Shown piece after piece: positions 14,204 to 21,622 of a stretch of 24,485 nucleotides of DNA; positions within the stretch are counted from its first letter, which is position 1, and each line of letters starts with the position of its first letter. Under the pieces are notes generated by a model. It ran no database searches. It was not told the origin of the DNA and was given only the letters and a program-made list of their open reading frames with translations. Where the stretch lies: NCBI GenBank assembly GCA_035759665.1, contig DASTUM010000039.1:1-24485 (forward strand), written 5' to 3'. This DNA comes from Micavibrio_A sp035759665. Its GTDB lineage: Bacteria > Pseudomonadota > Alphaproteobacteria > Micavibrionales > Micavibrionaceae. The translations under genes were made by a program, and so were the position numbers.

Positions 14204-16699
14204 CTAACCCAGCGCTTCCTTGACCTTCTCCGCCAGTTGCTTGAGCGTGAAGGGCTTGGGCAGGAAGAAAATATTCTCGCCCAGATGGTCTTTCAATTTG
14301 TCCTCGGTATAACCCGAAATGAAAATGATCTTCAGATCGGGGCTGCGCTCTCGCATTTTTTTGGCCATCGTCGGCCCGTCCATTCCCGGCATCATCACGT
14401 CGGTAATCATAAGGTCGATCGTTGCCAGATCCTCCCCTTCCATCAACGCCAGCGCCGCCTCGCCGCTTTCCGCGCCAAGCACCTGATAGCCCTTGTTCGT
14501 CAATGCGCGGGTGGAGAAGGTGCGCACGGCATCCTCGTCCTCGACGAGAAGAATGCGCGCCGTGCCGGTGAGATCGCCCGTCTTTTCCTCTTCGGGTTTA
14601 TAAGTCGCCGCCTCGACCTTAGCCTCGGCATCCGACAGGCGCGGAAGATAGATGGAAAAGGTCGTTCCCACGCCCACCGTGGAATCGATGGACAGATACC
14701 CGCCCGTCTGGCGGATAATTCCATACACCGTGGCAAGGCCCAGCCCCGTTCCCTGCCCCACATCCTTCGTGGTGAAGAAGGGTTCCAGAATGCGACTCAT
14801 ATTCTCCGGCGAAATCCCGCACCCCGTGTCGGACACTTCGATGACGACCCATTCTCCGGGCGGCATTTCATCGTCACAGCATTTCTGCGGCTCTTTGTTC
14901 CGGTACGTCTTCGTGCCGATCGACAGCTTGCCGCCGCCTTCCATCGCGTCGCGGGCGTTGACGGCGAGGTTGATGAGAACCTGCTCCATTTGCCCCACAT
15001 CGACCTTGACGAGGCCTATTTCCGCACAATGATTGAGATCAAGCTCGATATTCGCGCCGATCAGGCGGCGCAAAAGGTGCGACACTTCGGTCAGGATGTC
15101 GGCGACGTCCTGCACCTTCGGGCGCAGCGTCTGCTGGCGCGAGAACGCCAGAAGCTGGCGCACGAGGTTCGCCGCGCGGTTCGAGTTCTGTTTGATCTGC
15201 ATGATATCGCCAAAGGACGGGTCGCTCGGCTTGTGGCGGAGCAGCAGCAGGTCGCAGAACCCGATAATGGCGGTCAGTAAATTGTTGAAGTCGTGCGCCA
15301 CGCCGCCGGCGAGCTGGCCGATCGCCTGCATCTTCTGCGATTGCACGAACTGCGCCTCGAGGCGCTTTTGTTCGGACAGATCCATAAAGTGAAGGACGAT
15401 ATTGTCGCTGCCCTTCATACGCCGCGCGTGCATTTGCGCCGCTACCACCTTCTCGCCCTTCAGTGTAATCTCCATCGGCGCGGGCATCTGCTCCCCGCTG
15501 CCGATTTCCGCAAGCGCTTTTACCGCCGCGTCGCTATGTTCGGACACGATGATATCCGTCAATATCTTGCCCTCGATTTTCCCCGTCGGCAGACCGATCA
15601 TGGAACTCAGCGCGGCATTGCAATCCTGCAAAACACCTTTGGCGTCGACCAGCGCGATGCCGAGCGGCGCGTCTTCGAAGAATTTCTGGAACCGGTCTTC
15701 CGAAACCTGCAACGCCTGCCGCATTTCGCGCTCGGCCGTCAAATCGTGTATGACGCCGCGCGTGCGTACGCGCCCGTCGTCCTCGAACACCACCGTCTGG
15801 TTGACGGAGGCCAGGAACGTGCGCCCGCCAACGCCTTTCATGACGACCTCGGCGACCTGGCGTGTGCCGCCCTTGTCGCTGATGTCATAGGCCGCTGCGC
15901 CCTTCGGCGGCGCTTCCATGTAAGAATGCAACAGCGCGCCGTTCAACAGCGTCTCGATATCCTCACCCAGCCACCGCGCCAGCGTGGCGTTGACGAACAC
16001 GAAACGCCCGTTTTCATCGATGGAAAAGAAACCGTCCGGCGCGTTGTCGGTAAAGTCGATCAGCTTCTCGCGCTCTTCATGCACCGTGCGGTCGATCTCG
16101 CGCTGGTGCGTCACGTCGTCGATGCGCCAGTGGACGTATCCTGCCCATCCGGCCACGGGCTGCGCCGATACGATGAACCACCGCTCGCGGTCGCCCTGTA
16201 CTGATTTCAACTCGATGGAATCCGGCAAGCCCTTATGCGCCTGCTCCGCAAGGCCGCGGAAATGATTGAACGCTTCGTTGTTATCGGAGAACAGCGACGC
16301 CAGCGCCTCGATGCGCGATCCTTCCGCCCCTTCGGTCAACTCGTCGAATTTCTGGTTGGTGTAGATGGCATTGTCCGTGCTGTCCGTAATAAGGCGCGCG
16401 CCGCGGCTCCCTTCGAGCACCTCGCGAAGCAGCAGGCGCTCCTTTTCCTGCGCGCTGTAATTATGCAGGAACTTCTGGAACAGGAACGCAAGGATGGATG
16501 CGAGCACGAACGCCGCCCCTGCCGCGATCATCGTCGTCTTGTCGATATCGAACACGATCGCAAGGACCAGACAGCCGACCACATACAGAAGGATAAATGC
16601 GAATCCCGCCGCGATTTTGCGCGCGCGTATCTTCCCCAAATCGGGGTCGGGCTTGCCGTGCGCGTGGCGCGCGATGAATTCGGAATGATCGAGGCTCAT
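14204..16699 (-). CDS. cckA: CckA-type hybrid sensor histidine kinase
   Basis: CckA is the inner-membrane kinase/phosphatase that feeds phosphate through ChpT to CtrA and CpdR, controlling cell cycle and motility genes in alphaproteobacteria. The 831-residue product has two transmembrane segments (about 29-50 and 56-75), PAS-like regions (about 90-200, 210-325 and 330-445), and an H-box GGVAHDFNNLLTAIIGF with H469. The ATPase part has N-box INLAVNARDAM, DTGCGI and TGLGLATVYG. A C-terminal receiver (about 714-831) has phospho-acceptor D767 (ITDVMMPGMDG) and K815. This domain order matches CckA closely. The ATG at 16699 lacks a clear ribosome site. It lies 44 bases after flhB on the same strand, so it may be co-transcribed with the flagellar genes. 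Confidence 0.94.
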   Translation of the reverse strand: MSLDHSEFIARHAHGKPDPDLGKIRARKIAAGFAFILLYVVGCLVLAIVFDIDKTTMIAAGAAFVLASILAFLFQKFLHNYSAQEKERLLLREVLEGSRGARLITDSTDNAIYTNQKFDELTEGAEGSRIEALASLFSDNNEAFNHFRGLAEQAHKGLPDSIELKSVQGDRERWFIVSAQPVAGWAGYVHWRIDDVTHQREIDRTVHEEREKLIDFTDNAPDGFFSIDENGRFVFVNATLARWLGEDIETLLNGALLHSYMEAPPKGAAAYDISDKGGTRQVAEVVMKGVGGRTFLASVNQTVVFEDDGRVRTRGVIHDLTAEREMRQALQVSEDRFQKFFEDAPLGIALVDAKGVLQDCNAALSSMIGLPTGKIEGKILTDIIVSEHSDAAVKALAEIGSGEQMPAPMEITLKGEKVVAAQMHARRMKGSDNIVLHFMDLSEQKRLEAQFVQSQKMQAIGQLAGGVAHDFNNLLTAIIGFCDLLLLRHKPSDPSFGDIMQIKQNSNRAANLVRQLLAFSRQQTLRPKVQDVADILTEVSHLLRRLIGANIELDLNHCAEIGLVKVDVGQMEQVLINLAVNARDAMEGGGKLSIGTKTYRNKEPQKCCDDEMPPGEWVVIEVSDTGCGISPENMSRILEPFFTTKDVGQGTGLGLATVYGIIRQTGGYLSIDSTVGVGTTFSIYLPRLSDAEAKVEAATYKPEEEKTGDLTGTARILLVEDEDAVRTFSTRALTNKGYQVLGAESGEAALALMEGEDLATIDLMITDVMMPGMDGPTMAKKMRERSPDLKIIFISGYTEDKLKDHLGENIFFLPKPFTLKQLAEKVKEALG

Positions 16700-16743
16700 A
16701 ACCCGCGAATAATGCCATAATTACCAATAACTTGGCTAGGCTT

Positions 16744-17817
16744 TTACTTGAGTTTTCCCTTAAGGCGGAAGACATAGGAGATGATTTCGGCCACGGCCTT
16801 GTATTGCGCGGGCGGCACAGCCTCGTCGATCTCCACCGTATCGAACAAAACGCGGGCCAGCGGCGGGTTGGGCAGGATGACGACATCGTTTTCCCGCGCC
16901 ACTTCCCTGATCCGCAGGGCCAGCTCCTCCACCCCCTTGGCGACGACCAGCGGCGCCTCGTTGACGTCGGGGTCGTATTTCAGGGCCACTGAATAATGGG
17001 TCGGGTTGGTGATGACGACATCCGCCGTGGGAACCGCCTGCATCATGCGGGCGCGCGCCTTTTCCTGGCGGAGTTGGCGCAGCTTGGATTTGACCATCGG
17101 ATCGCCCTCGGACTGACGGTATTCGTCCTTCAACTCCTGCTTGGTCATGCGCATTTTCTTCATATGCTCATATCGCTGATATACGAGGTCAAGCACCGCG
17201 ATCACGAACAACACCACCAGAAGGCCGATCAGCATCCGCGTGATCAGGCTGCGCGTCTCATCCATCATCACAGGCACTGGTAATCCCACCATATGATCAA
17301 TGCCGCTGAAGAACGGCTTGACGATCAGGAAACCGACGACCGATATGATCGTGAGCTTCAAAATTCCCTTGACGAATTCCATGATGGATTTCATCGAAAA
17401 CAGGCGGGCGAAGCCTTTCGAAGGCGAAATCTTGCTGATATCCATCTTGAGGATTTCGGGCGAAAATAGCGGCCCCACCTGCGCGAACGGCCCGATAAAC
17501 GCGGCGGCGAGCAGGAACAGCAGCGGCAGCGCGATGATCTTCAAAACCTCGCGCAGCGCCTCGACCACGGCGAACTGCATTCCGCCCGGCATCTCCGGCA
17601 TGTCGTCCGCGCGTTCGATATAGGTGCGCATCAGCACAGCGAGATCGCTCATCATCCCCGGCCCCATGGCGAGCACGACCAGCGTTCCCGCCAGCAGCAT
17701 GATCCAGTTGTTGACCTCGCGGGACAGCGCCACCTGTCCCTTCTTTCGCGCCTCTTCCAGTTTTTTGGGTGTCGGGTCTTCTGTCTTCGAGGAATCGTCC
17801 TGATCGTCGTCGCTCAT
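16744..17817 (-). CDS. flhB: Flagellar export switch protein FlhB
   Basis: FlhB is an inner-membrane part of the flagellar type III export gate; its cytoplasmic domain switches export from rod/hook to filament proteins. The 357-residue product has an N-terminal export motif (EDPTPKKLEEARKKGQV, about 13-29), four membrane segments (about 36-56, 90-112, 150-170 and 190-213), and the cytoplasmic domain with the self-cleaving NPTH at 271-274, followed by HYSVALKYD and VVAKGVEELALRIRE. The C-terminal extension seen in some species is short here. A GGGGGA/AGGG ribosome site precedes the ATG, 3 bases after the fliR stop. The window holds a second, truncated FlhB-like protein at 20677. Confidence 0.97.
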   Translation of the reverse strand: MSDDDQDDSSKTEDPTPKKLEEARKKGQVALSREVNNWIMLLAGTLVVLAMGPGMMSDLAVLMRTYIERADDMPEMPGGMQFAVVEALREVLKIIALPLLFLLAAAFIGPFAQVGPLFSPEILKMDISKISPSKGFARLFSMKSIMEFVKGILKLTIISVVGFLIVKPFFSGIDHMVGLPVPVMMDETRSLITRMLIGLLVVLFVIAVLDLVYQRYEHMKKMRMTKQELKDEYRQSEGDPMVKSKLRQLRQEKARARMMQAVPTADVVITNPTHYSVALKYDPDVNEAPLVVAKGVEELALRIREVARENDVVILPNPPLARVLFDTVEIDEAVPPAQYKAVAEIISYVFRLKGKLK

Positions 17818-17820
17818 GCC

Positions 17821-18591
17821 CTATCCCCCGCTTTGCGACAGGAAATAAACCATTCCGTCCTCGAACCGCGTCAGGAAGAACAGCATGCTGGCCGAGAGCG
17901 TGATAGACAGCGTAATCAGCGCCAGCAAAATCTGCACCGGAATGGCGAGGATGAACACCTGCACCTGCGGCATCAGGCGCGATAAAACCCCCATGCCTAT
18001 ATATAAGAGCAGCGAAATCACCACGAACGGAATGGCGATCTGAAACCCCGTCAGAAAACTTGCCGACACGGCGCGCGCCATCAATTCGGCCATGCTCCCC
18101 GTGTCCGGCACGCCGCCGATCGGAAACATCTCATAGCTTTCCACCAGCCCCATCAGCAAAAGATGATGCAGGTTCGTTACGAACAGCAGCGTCACGCCCA
18201 TCACCGACATGAACGCCCCGAACACCGACCCCTGCACCGCCAGCGACGGGTTGAACACCTGCGCGTTCGAAATACCCGACGCCATGGAAATCAGCATCCC
18301 CGCCGTATCGAGCGCCATCATCAGCACCCGCGCGACCGAGCCTATAAACAACCCCGTGACGAATTCAATGGCCAGCAGCACGAGCAGCGTGCCAAAGGCC
18401 GGTACCGGCGTCGGCACGATCCGCATCAGCACGGGCGTCAGCGACAGCGAAATGCCGAGCGCGATATAAAGGCGGATATGGTTCGGAACGAAAGAATCCC
18501 CGATCCCCGGCATAATCATCAATGCCGTGCCGAACCGCACGAAGATAATCATGAAGGCGAACACACCGCTGACAAGGAATTCCTGGAGCAT
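17821..18591 (-). CDS. fliR: Flagellar export gate protein FliR
   Basis: FliR is a core membrane protein of the FliP-FliQ-FliR export gate. The 256-residue product has about six hydrophobic segments, and the conserved early region with FVRFGTALMIMPGIGDSFVPNHIRL is typical. The FTGLFIGSVARVL-like stretch (VTGLFIGSVARVLMMALDTAG) and the C-terminal VQILLALITLSI region match the family. The ATG directly abuts the TAG of the DUF486 gene upstream (TAG at 18594-18592, ATG at 18591), and a GGGGGAG ribosome site lies 5 bases before it, inside that gene's end. This arrangement points to translational coupling. Confidence 0.96.
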   Translation of the reverse strand: MLQEFLVSGVFAFMIIFVRFGTALMIMPGIGDSFVPNHIRLYIALGISLSLTPVLMRIVPTPVPAFGTLLVLLAIEFVTGLFIGSVARVLMMALDTAGMLISMASGISNAQVFNPSLAVQGSVFGAFMSVMGVTLLFVTNLHHLLLMGLVESYEMFPIGGVPDTGSMAELMARAVSASFLTGFQIAIPFVVISLLLYIGMGVLSRLMPQVQVFILAIPVQILLALITLSITLSASMLFFLTRFEDGMVYFLSQSGG

Positions 18592-18969
18592 CTACGCTCC
18601 CCCCGCCAGCTTCGGCGCGAAGAACACGAACGCCGCGCCTGCCGCAATCAGCGCGAAGCCGATCCCGTGATAGACCGTCAGCTTCTCACCCAGCCAGAAC
18701 ACCGAAAACCCGGCGAAGACAACCAATGTAATGACTTCCTGCATCGTTTTGAGTTCTGCGGCGCTATACATGCCGTAGCCGATGCGGTTGGCCGGAACCG
18801 CGAGGCAATACTCGAAGAAGGCGATCGCCCACGCCACGAACACGGCGATCAGCAGCGGCGCGTTCGGATATTTCAGGTGGCCGTACCACGCGAACGTCAT
18901 GAACACATTCGACAGACACAAAAGAATGACGGGGACGAAAGGCATCAGGGACGGCGGGACGAACCCCAT
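18592..18969 (-). CDS. DMT-like membrane protein of the DUF486 family
   Basis: This 125-residue integral membrane protein has four hydrophobic segments and matches the DUF486 pattern well. The features are LLCLSNVFMTFAWYGHLKY near the start, AWAIAFFEYCLAVPANRIGY in the middle, and LKTMQEVITLVVFAGFSVFWLGE after it. The family is related to small EmrE-type drug/metabolite transporters, but no function has been shown. It lies between fliQ and fliR: its ribosome site (AGGGG) overlaps the fliQ stop codon, and its own stop abuts the fliR start, so it is translated as part of the flagellar operon. It is not one of the known flagellar components, and its place here may be accidental or may mark an accessory role. 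Confidence 0.88.
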   Translation of the reverse strand: MGFVPPSLMPFVPVILLCLSNVFMTFAWYGHLKYPNAPLLIAVFVAWAIAFFEYCLAVPANRIGYGMYSAAELKTMQEVITLVVFAGFSVFWLGEKLTVYHGIGFALIAAGAAFVFFAPKLAGGA

Positions 18970-18975
18970 GTGCCC

Positions 18976-19242
18976 CTACCCGATCCCGACGATCTTGTCG
19001 GCGATCAGATGCATGAAATCCTGCATCGTCGTCACGAACAACGGAAACAGAACGAAGATGGCCATGAAGATGGCAAGGATTTTCGGAACGAACACCAGCG
19101 TCATTTCCTGAATCTGCGTGAGCGCCTGCACCAGCGCGATGGCCACCCCGACGACCAGGCCGACGATCATCACCGGCGCGCCGATCTTGATGGTCAGCAT
19201 GATCGCTTCCCGCGCTATGTCGATCAATTCGGTTTCGTTCAT
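18976..19242 (-). CDS. fliQ: Flagellar export gate protein FliQ
   Basis: FliQ forms part of the membrane export gate with FliP and FliR. The 88-residue product starting at the ATG at 19242 (MNETELIDIAREAI) has the family's normal length and two membrane segments. The conserved KIGAPVMIVGLVVGVAIALVQALTQIQEMTLVFVPKI block is intact. An in-frame TTG at 19260 would add six residues with no better ribosome site, so I reject it. No Shine-Dalgarno is evident before the ATG. Upstream, about 180 bases separate it from fliE; this gap holds a repeat-like insert. Its stop overlaps the ribosome site of the DUF486 gene. Confidence 0.95.
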   Translation of the reverse strand: MNETELIDIAREAIMLTIKIGAPVMIVGLVVGVAIALVQALTQIQEMTLVFVPKILAIFMAIFVLFPLFVTTMQDFMHLIADKIVGIG

Positions 19243-19330
19243 GTCGTTATAGTATGACAAGCCGCCAGCGGAAAATAGCGGAATTTTGCCTTTTTCCCTT
19301 CCCCCTTTAATGCCTGAATTTTGTTTGCAG

Positions 19331-19427
19331 GCCAGGCAGCCGAGGCGAGGCGCGCGGAGCGTACGATCAGTACGTGAGCATGCCGAGACCGAAGGATAAC
19401 GCCGCTCGCAGATAAAAGGCGCCGCTA
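19331..19427. repeat. GC-rich structured insert, probable repeat element
   Basis: The stretch between fliE and fliQ is unlike its surroundings. It has a CGTAC-gatca-GTACG palindrome (19360-19374), the direct repeats GAGGCGAGGCG, and a repeated GCCGCT…AGATA (19401 and 19421). Its right end runs through the fliE stop codon. It looks like a dispersed repeat element; this is inferred from structure and not confirmed. Confidence 0.5.
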
Positions 19428-19739
19428 GATAGGCATCCTCATGATCTCGGTATAGGCGTTGATCATGCGGTCGCGGATGGCGACGATGGTGTTGATCGTC
19501 AGGTCAGCGGCGTTGACGGCCTGCACGACGTCGGGGAGCGTGGCATCGCCCGTCACGGCGCGGGCGGACATGGTTTCACTGTGGCGGAGTGTGTTGATGG
19601 AATCGACGGCCACCTGTTTCAGCATCGCGCCGAAGCCGCCCTTTTCGGCGTCCTTGGCGGTATCCGTACCGGTTCCGATTTTAAGCGTGTTCGCATAAGC
19701 GGCGGCGCCTGCGGCTGGGTTTGCAATCTTGTCGATCAT
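19425..19739 (-). CDS. fliE: Flagellar rod/MS-ring junction protein FliE
   Basis: FliE connects the MS ring to the rod and is among the first exported flagellar proteins. The 104-residue product has the usual length. Residues about 33-48 (GGFGAMLKQVAVDSIN) and the C-terminal PDVVQAVNAADLTINTIVAIRDRMINAYTEIMRMPI match the family. An AGGAGA ribosome site lies 5 bases upstream of the ATG at 19739. The gene is 32 bases downstream of flgC, in the conserved flgB-flgC-fliE order. The stop codon is at the edge of the GC-rich insert; the last residues (IMRMPI) still fit the normal FliE end, so the insertion seems not to have damaged it. Confidence 0.95.
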   Translation of the reverse strand: MIDKIANPAAGAAAYANTLKIGTGTDTAKDAEKGGFGAMLKQVAVDSINTLRHSETMSARAVTGDATLPDVVQAVNAADLTINTIVAIRDRMINAYTEIMRMPI

Positions 19740-19771
19740 GCGTCTCTCCTAAAGCCTACTCTACCACAAAA

Positions 19772-20194
19772 TTACCGTAACATATCAATCGTTCTCATCG
19801 CCATGGCACGGGAATTTTCCATCATCCCCAGATTGGCCTCGTACGATCTTTGCGCTTCGCGCATATCGTTAAGTTCGATAATCATATTGACGTTCGGCAT
19901 TTTCACATAACCCGCCGCGTTCGCACCCGGATGATCGGGCATGTATTTCAGCGGAAATTCCGTTTTCGTGTCGTCGGCGATATCCTTGACCTTCACGAGG
20001 TCGGTCTTGGACGCGCGGTCCATCTCGTTCTGGAACGTGATGATCTTGCGGGTATAAGGCTGGCCCTCCGGCGTCAGAGCGGCTGTCTGAGCGTTGGCGA
20101 TGTTTTCGGAAATAACGCGGGATCTCTCGCTCTGGGCTTTCATGCCGTAAGCGGAAACCGTCATCGTGTTCCACATCCGGGAATCGTCAGCCAT
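19772..20194 (-). CDS. flgC: Flagellar proximal rod protein FlgC
   Basis: FlgC is one of the rod proteins assembled outside the inner membrane after export. The 140-residue product shows the N-terminal family motif SERSRVISENIANAQT and the C-terminal VNMIIELNDMREAQRSYEANLGMMENSRAMAMRTIDMLR, both typical of the flagellar axial family. These ends form the helical bundle. AAGGAG lies 6 bases before the ATG at 20194. It follows flgB by 10 bases. Confidence 0.96.
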   Translation of the reverse strand: MADDSRMWNTMTVSAYGMKAQSERSRVISENIANAQTAALTPEGQPYTRKIITFQNEMDRASKTDLVKVKDIADDTKTEFPLKYMPDHPGANAAGYVKMPNVNMIIELNDMREAQRSYEANLGMMENSRAMAMRTIDMLR

Positions 20195-20204
20195 ATCCTA
20201 CTCC

Positions 20205-20615
20205 TTACGCGTTGCGGCCAATCACAGTGCGGTACATCGCCGTCTGCTTGGACATCAAATTGGTCAAAAGATTGTAATCCATCTGGGTTTTCGCGGCCTT
20301 CACCATCTGCTCTTCGACGATGACGCCGTTTTTGTCGGGCGCGACTTCGTACGTTAAGCGGTCTTTCACGTCCTTGGCCCGGTCTGTTTCATTCGGATTG
20401 GGCATATGGCCTTCGTTCGTGGTGACGAGGCTCACCCTTTTCATGCTGGTGAGGTTTTTCAGGACGCTGCCAAAATCGACGTCGGTCAAATCCTTGGACT
20501 GGTAGCCCGGCGTATCGGCATTCGCCATGTTCTGGGCGAGGATGCCCTGGCGCTTGTCGAGATAATCCATCTTCGCGGCCATGGCCTTCATCAGGGGCAA
20601 ATTGCTTATGGACAT
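20205..20615 (-). CDS. flgB: Flagellar proximal rod protein FlgB
   Basis: FlgB forms the base of the rod. The 136-residue product starts at the ATG at 20615, preceded by an AAGGG ribosome site; the open frame continues to 20945, but that part lies antisense to the divergent flhB-like gene and is not coding. The axial motif QGILAQNMANADTPGYQSKDL is at about 25-45, and the C-terminal MVKAAKTQMDYNLLTNLMSKQTAMYRTVIGRNA is the family end. It is the first gene of the leftward flagellar cluster. The 61-base gap to the divergent flhB-like gene must hold the promoters. Confidence 0.95.
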   Translation of the reverse strand: MSISNLPLMKAMAAKMDYLDKRQGILAQNMANADTPGYQSKDLTDVDFGSVLKNLTSMKRVSLVTTNEGHMPNPNETDRAKDVKDRLTYEVAPDKNGVIVEEQMVKAAKTQMDYNLLTNLMSKQTAMYRTVIGRNA

Positions 20616-20676
20616 CGTATAACCCTTACCGTCTATAATAGTGACAACCGATGAGAACCTTGCAGGAACCGTGCCA
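20616..20676. promoter_or_regulatory. Divergent flagellar promoter region
   Basis: This 61-base gap separates the two divergent flagellar clusters. On the plus strand a perfect TATAAT lies at 20634-20639, without a good -35 partner at normal spacing. On the minus strand TTGTCA (20647-20642) is a possible -35, again with only a weak -10. No sigma-54 or sigma-28 consensus was seen. Confidence 0.4.
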
Positions 20677-21048
20677 ATGGCGGACGACCCGGAAAACGAT
20701 CCCCAAAACCCTTTCAAGCCTCTGAATATTAAGGAAAAAAACATCCGCCAGACCGCCGTGGCGCTGAAAGACCGGACGGCGGAGCGGCAGGTGCCGCAGG
20801 TCGTGGCGGCGGGCCGGGGCGAAATTGCCGAGAAAATCATGCAGCTCGCATTCGAAAACGGCATCAAGGTCAAGGAAGACGCGCCGCTTGCCGAAATGCT
20901 GGCCGCTGTCGAACTGGATTCCCCCATCCCCTCCGAAGCCTTCATGGCGGTGGCGGAAATCCTTTATTACGTGTACCGTGCGAACGGAGAGCCGAACCCC
21001 TTCGACGCCGTCTTGCGCGAAACGTCCGAAGAGCAGAAGAAACCATGA
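20677..21048 (+). CDS. FlhB C-terminal-domain paralogue without NPTH motif
   Basis: Residues about 40-103 of this 123-residue protein (VVAAGRGEIAEKIMQLAFENGIKVKEDAPLAEML followed by FMAVAEILYYVYR) align with the end of FlhB after its NPTH cleavage site (VVAKGVEELALRI…KAVAEIISYVFR). It has no membrane segment and no NPTH, so it cannot self-cleave. Homologous small FlhB-like proteins are known in some bacteria, where they can partly replace the FlhB cytoplasmic domain. The ATG at 20677 is preferred (AGGA 9 bases upstream) over a GTG at 20641. It is the first gene of the rightward cluster, divergent from flgB. Confidence 0.88.
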   Translation: MADDPENDPQNPFKPLNIKEKNIRQTAVALKDRTAERQVPQVVAAGRGEIAEKIMQLAFENGIKVKEDAPLAEMLAAVELDSPIPSEAFMAVAEILYYVYRANGEPNPFDAVLRETSEEQKKP

Positions 21049-21058
21049 AAGCCTCCTT

Positions 21059-21313
21059 ATGAAATCCGAAGACCTCCACGCCAAAATGGAAAAACTGAAC
21101 GACTACATCATTCAGGCCGAAGACACCGTGCGCGGCGGCAAGATGATGGATCTGGGCAGCCTCGACAAGGATATCGCCGACCTCTGCATGAAGGCCGTGT
21201 CCCTTCCCCCGCCCGAGGCAAAAGACCTCCAGCCCCTGATGGCCGACATGATCGGCAATCTGGAGCGGCTCGGCGCGGCGCTCAAGGATTTCCGTGACAA
21301 CTTGAAACACTGA
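21059..21313 (+). CDS. Small helical protein in the flagellar cluster, 84 residues
   Basis: I do not recognise this 84-residue protein. It is predicted by eye to be nearly all alpha-helical and charged, with a first helix (about 5-30) and a second (about 57-82) separated by a proline-rich turn (PPPEAKD). It has no signal or membrane span. It starts 10 bases after the flhB-like stop and precedes fliO by 36 bases, so it is surely within the flagellar cluster. A CCTCC, complementary to the usual ribosome site, lies upstream instead of AGGAG, so the ribosome site is poor. Its size and helical form would suit an export chaperone such as FlgN or FliT, but no sequence match supports that. Confidence 0.7.
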   Translation: MKSEDLHAKMEKLNDYIIQAEDTVRGGKMMDLGSLDKDIADLCMKAVSLPPPEAKDLQPLMADMIGNLERLGAALKDFRDNLKH

Positions 21314-21349
21314 CTTGCCACGCGGCATGAGCGGTGACAGTCTGGCGGT

Positions 21350-21622
21350 ATGGAATATACCGATTATCTGAAGTTCTTCGCCGCGCTGATATTCGTTCTC
21401 GGCCTGATGGGCGGCCTCGCGCTGGTTTTGAAACGCCTCAATCTCGGCGCCGCCTTGATGATCCCCTCCGACAAGCGCCGCCTCAAGGTTATCGAAATAC
21501 TCCCTCTCGACGCCCGCAGAAAAGCTGTATTGCTCGCGCGCGACGGCGCGGAACATCTTGTTATCCTCGGCCCCACGGGCGAAACTGTCGTCGAAACCAA
21601 TATTGAAAAAGCGAATGTCTGA
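21350..21622 (+). CDS. fliO: Flagellar biosynthesis protein FliO
   Basis: FliO helps assemble the FliP ring of the export gate. The 90-residue product has one N-terminal membrane segment (about 7-27, FFAALIFVLGLMGGLALVLK) and then a soluble part with RLKVIEILPLDARRKAVLLARDGAEHLVILG, the conserved FliO core. The short length is normal. The ATG at 21350 has only a weak GGCGGT ribosome site. Its last 8 bases overlap the start of fliP, as is usual for the pair. Confidence 0.93.
   Translation: MEYTDYLKFFAALIFVLGLMGGLALVLKRLNLGAALMIPSDKRRLKVIEILPLDARRKAVLLARDGAEHLVILGPTGETVVETNIEKANV

Noticed and set aside
14054..15280. A 408-residue plus-strand open frame
   Set aside because: It is antisense to cckA and the kinase-like gene, with Arg/His-rich shadow composition.
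15293..16204. A 303-residue plus-strand open frame
   Set aside because: It is antisense to cckA and has no recognisable domain.
18163..19257. A 364-residue open frame on the plus strand
   Set aside because: It lies antisense to fliR, the DUF486 gene and fliQ, and its product is a low-complexity His/Arg/Gln-rich sequence typical of a shadow frame in GC-rich DNA.
20616..20945. Longer start of flgB
   Set aside because: The extension is antisense to the FlhB-like gene and does not resemble FlgB; the ATG at 20615 with its ribosome site fits the family.
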